This document shows positions 1-5,061 of a stretch of DNA of 7,929 bases, piece after piece. Numbering within the stretch: the stretch's first letter is position 1; the number at the start of each line of letters is the position of its first letter. Origin of the DNA: Clostridiaceae bacterium (GTDB lineage Bacteria > Bacillota > Clostridia > Oscillospirales > Acutalibacteraceae); assembly GCA_904501705.1 (NCBI GenBank), contig CAJGCA010000069.1, forward strand, positions 1 to 7,929. The letters are read 5' to 3'. Made by a program: the position numbers and the translations under genes. The notes below the pieces were generated by a model. It was not told the DNA's origin and ran no database searches. It worked only from the letters and a program-made list of their open reading frames with translations.

Positions 1-55
1 CGGGGATTCGACCCATTTATGGGTGGCTAGTAATCTATGCGTGGCTGGCAGGCCA

Positions 56-76
56 ACAAAAAGCGCACTTGTGCGC
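56..76 (-). terminator. Terminator-like hairpin at the left edge
   Basis: Read on the minus strand, GCGCA-CAAG-TGCGC folds into a short GC-rich stem and is followed at once by TTTTTGTTGG, the layout of an intrinsic terminator. It lies beyond the rex terminator at 103-132, so it may be a second-line stop for rex or belong to a repeat-like intergenic element. No convincing gene overlaps it. The stem is only 5 bp (6 bp with a too-tight loop), so the call is moderate. Confidence 0.4.
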
Positions 77-102
77 AGCCAATAGTATTAGGGCTATGCC
101 CG

Positions 103-132
103 AAAATGAAATACCCCCCGCTATGCGGGGGG
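103..132 (-). terminator. Intrinsic terminator of rex
   Basis: A perfect 8-bp stem (CCCCCCGC at 114-121, GCGGGGGG at 125-132) with a TAT loop starts 9 bases after the rex stop codon. In the rex direction it is followed by TATTTCATTTTCG, a broken U-rich tract. The other side is also T-rich (ATTATTATTTTAT), so it could stop transcription from both directions. Confidence 0.75.
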
Positions 133-141
133 ATTATTATT

Positions 142-774
142 TTATAGATTGGTCATTCGATAGGATAGTGTCATCAGGCTGTCACCCATATGAACGTTTT
201 CGACGATCGCCTCGGGGTGATCGTGACAGACATCGTAGTGCGAGAAGTTCCAGAACCCACGGACATCGCAGGCGAGCAGACGCTCAACGAGTGTGGGCGC
301 GGCCTCCTTCGGGATGCAAAGGATGGCCATCGCGGGCTGCTCGGCGGCACAAATCGTCTCGAGCTCGTCGGTCGGGCGGATGGTGTGTCCGTGCAGATCC
401 TGCCCGATGAGTGCGGGTGCATCGTCGAATACGCCGACAAGGCAGAAACCGCGGGTCTCAAAATTCATATGATTGGCGACCGCCTTGCCGAGGTTGCCTG
501 CACCGAGCAGGATCGCCTTGGTCGGCTCGGCGATGCCGAGGATGCGGCCGATTTCATCGTAGAGCTGGTCGACGGCGTAGCCGTAGCCCTGCTGACCGAA
601 ACCGCCGAAACAGTTAAGATCTTGACGAATCTGCGAGGCAGTGAGGCCCATACGGCGGGACAGTTCTCCGGAGGAGATGCGGCTGATGCCGTTATTCTTA
701 AGATCGTAGAGAAAGCGGTAGTACCGTGGAAGCCGTCGAATGACGGGCATAGAGATGTTGTCGTTTTTAGCCAT
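142..774 (-). CDS. rex: Redox-sensing transcriptional repressor Rex
   Basis: Rex is a dimeric repressor that reads the NADH/NAD+ ratio and releases fermentation and NADH-reoxidation genes when NADH rises. The 210-residue product is the usual family length. Residues about 1-80 are the winged-helix DNA-binding domain (RRLPRYYRFL, RISSGELSRRMG, TASQIRQDL, FGGFGQQGYGY). Residues about 85-205 are a Rossmann domain with the NAD-binding glycine motif GAGNLG at 91-96 and the acidic end of beta-2 (VFDD) near 115-118. A helix-rich tail (NVHMGDSLMTLSYRM) matches the domain-swapped C-terminal region. The open frame runs further upstream, into the antisense of the tRNA-Leu. The ATG at 774 is chosen because AAAAGAGGT stands just ahead of it and the Rex homology begins there. 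The gene appears to be a single-gene unit with its own promoter and terminator. I did not find a Rex-type TTGTN8ACAA operator in its promoter, so autoregulation is not evident. Confidence 0.96.
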   Translation of the reverse strand: MAKNDNISMPVIRRLPRYYRFLYDLKNNGISRISSGELSRRMGLTASQIRQDLNCFGGFGQQGYGYAVDQLYDEIGRILGIAEPTKAILLGAGNLGKAVANHMNFETRGFCLVGVFDDAPALIGQDLHGHTIRPTDELETICAAEQPAMAILCIPKEAAPTLVERLLACDVRGFWNFSHYDVCHDHPEAIVENVHMGDSLMTLSYRMTNL

Positions 775-802
775 ACTATGTACCTCTTTTTTCTTACCTA
801 TT

Positions 803-831
803 ATTATGATGGATGGCAAGAAATTTGTCAA
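803..831 (-). promoter_or_regulatory. Promoter of rex
   Basis: On the minus strand a perfect -35 TTGACA (826-831) is separated by exactly 17 bp from a -10 CATAAT (803-808). This predicts a start near 796 and a leader of about 20 nt before the rex ATG. It is a sigma-A-type vegetative promoter. Confidence 0.75.
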
Positions 832-837
832 GTATAG

Positions 838-853
838 AACGAAAAATTTCGTT
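838..853. repeat. Short inverted repeat upstream of the rex -35
   Basis: AACGAAA-AA-TTTCGTT is a perfect 7-bp inverted repeat with a 2-bp centre. It sits 6 bp upstream of the rex -35 box and about 33 bp upstream of the tRNA -35 box. It is shaped like a dimeric regulator site, but it does not match the known Rex operator consensus. It may simply be an AT-rich chance palindrome. Confidence 0.4.
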
Positions 854-886
854 GTTGGTTTTTTATGCTTTTTCCGCAAAAAACCA

Positions 887-915
887 TTGACATCCGTGGT
901 TTCTGGTGCTATAAT
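887..915 (+). promoter_or_regulatory. Consensus promoter of tRNA-Leu
   Basis: TTGACA (887-892) and TATAAT (910-915) both match the sigma-A consensus perfectly and are spaced by exactly 17 bp. The predicted start near 922 leaves about 8 nt before the mature tRNA. Such a strong promoter is typical of stable-RNA genes. It is divergent from the rex promoter. Confidence 0.92.
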
Positions 916-929
916 AGCAACGTTGATTT

Positions 930-1014
930 GCGAGGATGCTGGAATAGGCAGACAGGCACGTTTGAGGTGCGTGTGTCGAACGACGTGTGGGTTCAAGTCC
1001 CATTCCTCGCACCA
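930..1014 (+). tRNA. tRNA-Leu (anticodon GAG), CCA encoded
   Basis: The sequence folds as a class II (long variable arm) tRNA. The acceptor is GCGAGGA (930-936) paired with TCCTCGC (1004-1010), discriminator A1011, and encoded CCA 1012-1014. The D-stem is CTG/CAG with the conserved GG at 947-948. The anticodon stem CACGT (957-961) pairs with GCGTG (969-973). The loop TTGAGGT puts GAG at 964-966, reading CUC/CUU leucine codons. The variable arm 974-986 forms a GTC/GAC stem. The T-stem GTGGG pairs with CCCAT (one G-U) around the loop TTCAAGT (992-998). A Leu identity also agrees with the G13-A22 mismatch and the discriminator A. The gene stands alone, with its own promoter and terminator. Confidence 0.95.
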
Positions 1015-1077
1015 AAAAAGCAGGACACCCCTCTGGGGTGTCCTGCTTTTTTGGTGCAAGAATGCTTTGAGGCTCTT
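989..1077 (+). repeat. Direct repeat copy 1: tRNA 3' end, terminator, tail
   Basis: This is the left copy of an imperfect direct repeat whose partner is at 1169-1250. Three blocks match in the same order. The T-arm GGGTTCAAGTCCCATTC is at 989-1005. The terminator arm AGGACACCC is at 1022-1030. The tail GAATGCTTTGAGGCTCTT is at 1060-1077. The offsets to the partner are about 180, 171 and 173 bp, so small deletions separate the copies. Confidence 0.7.
1009..1057 (+). terminator. Bidirectional terminator of tRNA-Leu and the AraC-family gene
   Basis: The core stem GCAGGACACCCC (1020-1031) and its exact complement (1035-1046) enclose a TCT loop and are flanked by six A and six T. The plus strand therefore ends in TTTTTT for the tRNA, and the minus strand ends in TTTTTT for the convergent araC-type gene. 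The perfect inverted repeat extends to 23 bp per arm. It takes in the last bases of the tRNA (GCACCA, 1009-1014) and an opposing TGGTGC (1052-1057). Confidence 0.92.
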
Positions 1078-1084
1078 GTTCCAC

Positions 1085-1107
1085 TATTTTTCCCGCAGGG
1101 AAAAATA
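1085..1107. repeat. Perfect 10-bp inverted repeat in the tRNA/araC gap
   Basis: TATTTTTCCC (1085-1094) and GGGAAAAATA (1098-1107) form a perfect stem around GCA. The T-run is on the 5' arm and the A-run on the 3' arm, the opposite of an intrinsic terminator, and no U-tract follows. It lies between the two copies of the direct repeat. The function is unknown; it could be a protein-binding palindrome or a mobile-element relic. Confidence 0.45.
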
Positions 1108-1168
1108 TCAATGTTTTCGTCGAAATAAAGGGCAAAAATGAGATATCAAAACAGCCTCGGCGAAAACA

Positions 1169-1250
1169 GGGTTCATAGTCCCATTCACAGAAAGGACACC
1201 CAACAGGGTGGTCTTTTGCAGTTTGCCGCGAGGAATGCTTTGAGGTTCTT
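1169..1250 (+). pseudogene. Degenerate copy of tRNA-Leu 3' end and terminator (direct repeat copy 2)
   Basis: The T-arm-like GGGTTCATAGTCCCATTC (1169-1186) matches the tRNA-Leu T-arm apart from one inserted base. The acceptor 3' strand and CCA are lost. A decayed terminator hairpin follows (AAAGGACACCC at 1191-1201 against GGGTGGTCTTT at 1206-1216), with one mismatch and one G-U on the plus strand. The tail GAATGCTTTGAGGTTCTT (1233-1250) is 17/18 identical to 1060-1077 and runs into the stop codon of the AraC-family gene. No upstream tRNA half is convincing, so this is a relic and not a functional tRNA. Together with the inverted repeat at 1085-1107 it is all I see in the 190-base gene-free gap. 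Confidence 0.6.
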
Positions 1251-2136
1251 ATCGGATAATGGACTTGCGATAATCGCTCGGTGTCATATGCGTGTAATTT
1301 TTAAAGCACTTAGAAAAATACTGGGGCGTGTCATAATGCAGCATCTCCGCAATCTGCGCGAAATTATACCGATCCTCACGAATCAGCTTCTTGGCTTCTT
1401 TAATCTTTAGCGCGCCGTAGTATTGCATAATTCCGCCAGAACGATACAGGGAGAACAACTTTTTTACCGTGGCTTCGCTTTTCCCGATGGCTTTACCAAT
1501 ATCTGCGATGGTTAGTGTGTCATACAGATGGGCGTTGAGAACGTCCAGAATTTCTTTAACGTCGATCGGAACATCCATACCGTCGATGTGAATATTCAGT
1601 CGGTGTTGCTGTGTCAGCAGGTCGGTGTGTCGGTGCAGCTTGATGAGCAACAATTCCAGCAGATTCTTGGTCATCTGCATACCGCCGAACGGTGCATTCG
1701 GCAACGGTTCCAGCTTTTGCAGCAGCGGGTTTTGCGGATCAACCAGCCGAAAACAGGACGTCCCCTCTTCAAACAGCATCGATAGCAGTGCTTTTTCCTC
1801 TGCGTTTAGGCGGATGATCTTGTTCTCAAAATACTGCATAGAGGGGCTGTCACATTCGAACGTAATGATGCTGACGTTCGGTGCATCACACTTGTTGCCG
1901 GATAAATTATGGTATTCATTCGGCTTGTGAAATGCCACCTCACCGCTTTTGAGTGTGAACTGATTGGTGTCGGTAGTACAGAGCATTTGCCCTTTATCGA
2001 TGTACACCATTTCCCAGAAATCGTGCCGTTCACCGCCATATTGAAAATCCTTGGGCAACTCCATATAAAAAATCGTGATGATGCTTTTTATATCTAATGT
2101 CGCCTGAATGCTTTGTCGTATAAAATTATCCTTCAT
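1249..2136 (-). CDS. AraC/XylS-family transcriptional regulator with N-terminal cupin domain
   Basis: The 295-residue protein has the usual two-part AraC layout. Residues about 20-110 are a cupin-like ligand-binding domain (RHDFWEMVYIDKGQ at 37-50, GEVAFHKPNEYH at 65-76), often used by this family to sense sugars. Residues about 193-293 carry two helix-turn-helix motifs, the first around DTLTIADIGKAIGKS. The second, NFAQIAEMLHYDTPQYFSKC, is followed by the family signature ending MTPSDYRK. The ATG at 2136 has AGGGG 8 bases upstream. The gene is divergent from the deacetylase/NagB-like/PfkB operon across a 134-bp shared region. The likely role is therefore a local, inducer-dependent activator of that operon; this is inferred from position. 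The effector is unknown. Transcription probably ends at the bidirectional terminator at 1009-1057. Confidence 0.93.
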   Translation of the reverse strand: MKDNFIRQSIQATLDIKSIITIFYMELPKDFQYGGERHDFWEMVYIDKGQMLCTTDTNQFTLKSGEVAFHKPNEYHNLSGNKCDAPNVSIITFECDSPSMQYFENKIIRLNAEEKALLSMLFEEGTSCFRLVDPQNPLLQKLEPLPNAPFGGMQMTKNLLELLLIKLHRHTDLLTQQHRLNIHIDGMDVPIDVKEILDVLNAHLYDTLTIADIGKAIGKSEATVKKLFSLYRSGGIMQYYGALKIKEAKKLIREDRYNFAQIAEMLHYDTPQYFSKCFKNYTHMTPSDYRKSIIR

Positions 2137-2165
2137 ATAAAAACCCCTAAACTGATCTTGTAAGA

Positions 2166-2194
2166 ATTATAACCGATTATGTCTGTAATTGCAA
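2166..2194 (-). promoter_or_regulatory. Promoter of the AraC-family gene
   Basis: On the minus strand the -35 TTGCAA (2189-2194) and a perfect -10 TATAAT (2166-2171) are 17 bp apart. The predicted start is near 2159, giving a leader of about 22 nt before the ATG at 2136. The -35 lies inside the inverted repeat at 2182-2198, so a protein bound there would affect this promoter directly. Confidence 0.7.
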
Positions 2195-2198
2195 CAGA
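2182..2198. promoter_or_regulatory. Candidate operator between araC-type gene and sugar operon
   Basis: TCTGT-N7-ACAGA is an inverted repeat with 5-bp arms. It covers the -35 box of the regulator's promoter and also the region where a -35 for the rightward operon would fall, upstream of TATACT at 2206. That is a sensible place for a regulator to repress itself and control the operon. The arms are short, and AraC proteins more often bind direct repeats, so this is tentative. Confidence 0.35.
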
Positions 2199-2205
2199 AA
2201 AATTG

Positions 2206-2211
2206 TATACT
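2206..2211 (+). promoter_or_regulatory. Possible -10 box of the deacetylase operon
   Basis: TATACT is a fair -10 match on the plus strand. No good -35 stands 16-18 bp upstream (CTGTAA at 2183-2188). A poor -35 is what an activator-dependent AraC-type promoter would show. The predicted leader is about 50 nt. The assignment is weak. Confidence 0.35.
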
Positions 2212-2270
2212 GAAATTAGGTATATAGGAAAATTTACCGCTGTGTCATTAATGAAGAAGGGAGAATGGAT

Positions 2271-2978
2271 ATGTACACTGTATTATGTATTTCTTGCCAC
2301 CCGGACGACATGGAGATCGCGTGTGCCGGTACGCTGCTCAAGTGTAAAGAGCGCGGCGATCGCGTGGTGATCTGCCATTTGTCGAGCGGCAATCTCGGAC
2401 ACGTCATCATCCCGCCGGATGAGCTCACCGAGATGCGCGCCAAGGAGGCGGAGCGCTCGGCTGAATTGGCCGGCTTCGAGGTGATTCACAGCCGCTTTGA
2501 TGACCTCGCCATCTATGACAACAACAAAGAGGCGCGGGATAAAGTGGTGGATATCATCAAGCAGGTCAATCCTGATTTCATCATCACCCACGACCCCGAT
2601 GATTATATGCCCGACCACAATGCGGTCTCCCGCTTGGTGTTTGATGCCAGCTTCACGGCGACTCTGCCCAACTACCACACGCAGGTGCCGGGCGCAGCCA
2701 AGATGGTGCCCATTTATTATATGGACACGCTGTGCGGTGTCAACTTTAACCCGACGGAATACGTTGACGTAACGCCTTACATCGACAAAAAGCTGGAGAT
2801 GTTGGAGTGCCACGAGTCCCAGATCGTCTGGATGCGGGATCACGATGGCATTGATTTCCCGGATATGGTCAAGACCTGTTGCCGCTATCGCGGCTTCCAG
2901 TGCGGTGCGGATTACGCGGAGGGCTTCCGCCAGTGCCAGGTCTACTTAAAAGGTACCACAAAACGGTTGTTACCGTAA
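2271..2978 (+). CDS. PIG-L/LmbE-family zinc-dependent deacetylase
   Basis: Members of this family (MshB, BshB, DIAC, LmbE-like enzymes) hydrolyse N-acetyl groups from GlcNAc-type sugars and conjugates. The 235-residue protein opens with a short beta strand and the signature HPDDMEIACAG. In it, His10 and Asp13 are the expected zinc ligands and Asp12 the general base. A third ligand is probably His116 in DYMPDHNAV. There is no signal peptide, so the enzyme is cytoplasmic. AAGGGAG (2257-2263) is 7 bases before the ATG at 2271 but only 1 base before an in-frame ATG at 2265. I therefore prefer 2271; the longer form adds Met-Asp. It is the first gene of a three-gene operon, 20 bp ahead of the NagB-like gene. 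The context points to deacetylation of an N-acetylamino sugar, but the exact substrate cannot be read from the sequence. Confidence 0.93.
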   Translation: MYTVLCISCHPDDMEIACAGTLLKCKERGDRVVICHLSSGNLGHVIIPPDELTEMRAKEAERSAELAGFEVIHSRFDDLAIYDNNKEARDKVVDIIKQVNPDFIITHDPDDYMPDHNAVSRLVFDASFTATLPNYHTQVPGAAKMVPIYYMDTLCGVNFNPTEYVDVTPYIDKKLEMLECHESQIVWMRDHDGIDFPDMVKTCCRYRGFQCGADYAEGFRQCQVYLKGTTKRLLP

Positions 2979-2998
2979 ATTATAAGGAGGAATAGACT

Positions 2999-3946
2999 AT
3001 GAATTTCAACTCTACCGTAAAAGGGTCTGCGCTGGAAGGTTTCTATCCTGCGGGCTGGGACTTTGACAAGATCGACGCGTGCGTCGGTGCTCCCGAGACC
3101 ATCTGTGACCGTCAGGCTCACTGGAACGAGGGCTTTATGCCCATCAAGTGCGACAGCCTCGGCGAGTTCGAGACCTATATGGGCCACGAGATCGCGCTGC
3201 AGATCAAGCTGGCGAAGGAACGCGGCGAGAAGATCGCCTTCATCCTGCCCGTCGGCCCGATGGGTATGTACAAGTGGGTCGTGTACTTCATCAAAGAGTG
3301 GGGCATTGCCTGCGATCACGTCTACACCTTCAACATGGACGAGTGGGCAGATGCCGAGGGCAACACGCTTGCTTCGGATAACCCCGGTGCGTTCCAGTAC
3401 GCAATGGAGCAGGCGCTGTTCAACCCGCTGGGTGAGCTGACGGTGCCCGCTGACCAGCGCAACTTCGCCACCAAGGCGAATCTGCCCACCTATCCCGAGA
3501 AGATCGCGGCACTCAAGGCCGAGGGCGCAAAGCTGGTGCTGGTGTACGGCATCGGCCGTATGTGCCACATCGCGTTCTGGGAGCCGACCTTTGCGGCTGA
3601 CTACGCTACCGCTGAGGAGTGGGAGAAGCAGCCCTATCGCATTGCGGCGAAGATCCATCCCCTGACGGTGGAGCAGAACGCGCTCACCAGCTTTAAGTCG
3701 CGCACCACGCTGGTTCCCTGCCGCGCGAACACCATCGGCCCCGGCCTGTTCCTGCAGGCGGACTATGCCATCGGTGGTGCGGACGGTACGCTGGGTCGCG
3801 GTATGCAGTGGCAGGGCCTGTCCCTCTGGATGACTCTGCGCTACGGCACGACGCCGTGGATCACCTCGTCCTACATCCCGACTCTGGCGGGCAGACTGTT
3901 CTTCCTGAAAGAGTTGGCCGGACCGCTGGAAGCGGAGTGTAACTAA
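2999..3946 (+). CDS. Divergent NagB-like (glucosamine-6-phosphate deaminase/isomerase fold) protein
   Basis: NagB enzymes convert glucosamine 6-phosphate to fructose 6-phosphate plus ammonia. This 315-residue protein has the NagB core: an [13 protein letters not shown] strand-loop-helix near 83-95, FNMDEW at 111-116, and [13 protein letters not shown] at 184-196. Aligned by eye to E. coli NagB, Asp114 matches Asp72, His190 matches His143 and Glu195 matches Glu148. The second acidic residue (Asp141 in GNDGH) is Met188. The phosphate-binding TGGTP/TGSTP loop reads VGPMG, and I see no equivalent of the GSQK lysine. It is longer than typical NagB (about 240-270 residues), with roughly 42 extra N-terminal residues before the core. 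The start is well set: AAGGAGG at 2984-2990 lies 8 bases before the ATG. The fold is fairly certain; ordinary GlcN6P deaminase activity is doubtful. The neighbours (a deacetylase and a kinase) suggest amino-sugar use. Confidence 0.85.
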   Translation: MNFNSTVKGSALEGFYPAGWDFDKIDACVGAPETICDRQAHWNEGFMPIKCDSLGEFETYMGHEIALQIKLAKERGEKIAFILPVGPMGMYKWVVYFIKEWGIACDHVYTFNMDEWADAEGNTLASDNPGAFQYAMEQALFNPLGELTVPADQRNFATKANLPTYPEKIAALKAEGAKLVLVYGIGRMCHIAFWEPTFAADYATAEEWEKQPYRIAAKIHPLTVEQNALTSFKSRTTLVPCRANTIGPGLFLQADYAIGGADGTLGRGMQWQGLSLWMTLRYGTTPWITSSYIPTLAGRLFFLKELAGPLEAECN

Positions 3947-3949
3947 GGT

Positions 3950-4927
3950 ATGATGGAGAGAACGGGAATCATTATCGCCGGCACCATTCTGGTGGATGAG
4001 CTCAATCATATTGATGCCTATCCGGAATGCGGCGAATTGGTGCAGATTCGAAAAACCGAAAAATCCATCGGCGGCTGTGTGCCGAACGTGGCGGTGGATC
4101 TGAAAAAGCTCTGCCCCTCGCTGGAGGTTTCCGCCATCGGCAAGGTCGGTGACGATGAAAACGGCGTCTACGCCAAAGAAGCAATGGAAAGCCAGGGGGT
4201 GGACGTCAGTCGCGTGCTGTGTCAAGGCGGTGAGAAGACCAGCTTCACGCAGGTGATGAGTATTGTCGGCGGACAGAGAACCTTCTTCACCTATGCCGGT
4301 GCCAGTGCACAGTTTGGTGCGCAGGACGTGCCGACGCAGGAGCTTTCGGCGCGCATTTTGCATCTGGGATACTTCTTGCTTCTGGACAAAATCGATCAGG
4401 GTGACGGGCTCACCGTGCTGCAGAAAGCGCAACAGGCGGGCATCAAGACCTCGATCGATCTGGTCAGTGAAAACACCGACCGCTATCAGCTAGTGTTGCC
4501 CTGTCTGCCGTATGTTGACTACCTGATCATCAACGAGCAGGAAGCGGAAAAGCTGACCAATATCCCCGCAACGAACGAGAATCTGCCGCGCATCGCCAAG
4601 GCACTCATGGACGCCGGCGTGCGCGAAAAGGTTATCATTCACAAGCCCGACCGCGCGATATGCTGTTCCGAACTGGGGACAACCGTCGTTGGCTCCTATA
4701 ACCTGCCCGATGGATTTATTCAGGGTACAACGGGCGCGGGAGATGCCTTCTGTGCCGGTGCGCTGCTGGGAATCTACAACGGCTGGAATGATCGCGAGAT
4801 ATTGGAGTTTTCCTCGGCGGCGGCCGTGGCCGCGCTGGGGTCTGCGGATGCAACCAGCGGCTTGAAGACCGTTGAGCAGGTGCGCGAGATGTGCAAGAAT
4901 TTTACGAGAAAAGAAATCGCCGAATAA
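3950..4927 (+). CDS. PfkB-family carbohydrate kinase
   Basis: PfkB/ribokinase-family enzymes transfer the ATP gamma-phosphate to a sugar hydroxyl. The 325-residue protein shows the N-terminal substrate-side glycine motif IGGCVPNVAVDL (40-51). It also has a lid-region stretch, FFTYAGASAQF (112-122), and the anion-hole/catalytic signature GTTGAGDAFCAG (259-270), with Asp265 as the expected catalytic base. The TAA of the NagB-like gene ends 3 bases before this ATG, so the two genes are tightly coupled. An alternative start is the adjacent ATG at 3953, which has a better distance to the weak AAGG at 3945-3948. As last gene of the operon it probably phosphorylates the amino sugar or the ketose made from it. 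The family includes fructo-, tagatose-6-P, ribo- and nucleoside kinases, and the exact sugar cannot be told from the motifs. Confidence 0.92.
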   Translation: MMERTGIIIAGTILVDELNHIDAYPECGELVQIRKTEKSIGGCVPNVAVDLKKLCPSLEVSAIGKVGDDENGVYAKEAMESQGVDVSRVLCQGGEKTSFTQVMSIVGGQRTFFTYAGASAQFGAQDVPTQELSARILHLGYFLLLDKIDQGDGLTVLQKAQQAGIKTSIDLVSENTDRYQLVLPCLPYVDYLIINEQEAEKLTNIPATNENLPRIAKALMDAGVREKVIIHKPDRAICCSELGTTVVGSYNLPDGFIQGTTGAGDAFCAGALLGIYNGWNDREILEFSSAAAVAALGSADATSGLKTVEQVREMCKNFTRKEIAE

Positions 4928-4944
4928 GCCCGATAAACGAAATG

Positions 4945-4984
4945 AAAAAGACGCTTTTGCCGATCAGCAAAAGCGTCTTTTTTT
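4945..4984 (+). terminator. Intrinsic terminator of the deacetylase/NagB-like/kinase operon
   Basis: GACGCTTTTGC (4950-4960) and GCAAAAGCGTC (4967-4977) pair perfectly around the loop CGATCA. They are preceded by five A and followed by seven T (4978-4984). It begins 17 bases after the kinase stop, so it closes the operon at three genes. Confidence 0.93.
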
Positions 4985-5004
4985 AGTAGGTTTGAAATAT
5001 AGCG

Positions 5005-5033
5005 TTGCTATTACTTGCCTGCTGTGTTATAAT
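5005..5033 (+). promoter_or_regulatory. Promoter of the glycosyltransferase gene
   Basis: TTGCTA (5005-5010) and a perfect TATAAT (5028-5033) are 17 bp apart. The predicted start near 5040 leaves a leader of about 22 nt. AGAAGGTG (5049-5055 region) serves as the ribosome site 7 bases before the ATG. With the terminator at 4945-4984 it makes the glycosyltransferase an independent unit. Confidence 0.8.
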
Positions 5034-5061
5034 AAAACGGCAATGAAAGAAGGTGTAGTGT

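Noticed and set aside
1..14. tRNA T-arm-like sequence GGGTCGAATCCCCG on the minus strand
   Set aside because: The flanks do not form a T-stem, the TTC of the loop is missing one T, and no acceptor or CCA follows. I could not support a tRNA at the edge.
69..410. Plus-strand 113-codon frame at the left edge
   Set aside because: It has no ribosome site, runs through the rex terminator and then antisense through rex, and has no recognisable domain.
190..837. Long plus-strand open frame opposite rex
   Set aside because: It is a shadow of rex with no family resemblance, and its start lies inside the rex coding region.
142..1059. A 305-codon frame extending rex upstream to 1059
   Set aside because: The extra 95 residues are the antisense of the tRNA-Leu, its terminator and the promoter region. 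Rex homology, the ribosome site and the promoter all place the start at 774.
2963..2976. Small hairpin ACGGT-TGTT-ACCGT at the end of the deacetylase gene
   Set aside because: It has only 5 bp, lies inside coding sequence and is not followed by a T-tract, so it is neither a terminator nor a convincing control element.
2942..4432. 496-codon minus-strand frame opposite the NagB-like and PfkB genes
   Set aside because: Its composition is His/Arg/Leu-rich with no recognisable domain. The plus-strand genes here have clear motifs and ribosome sites, so this is an antisense shadow of GC-rich coding DNA.
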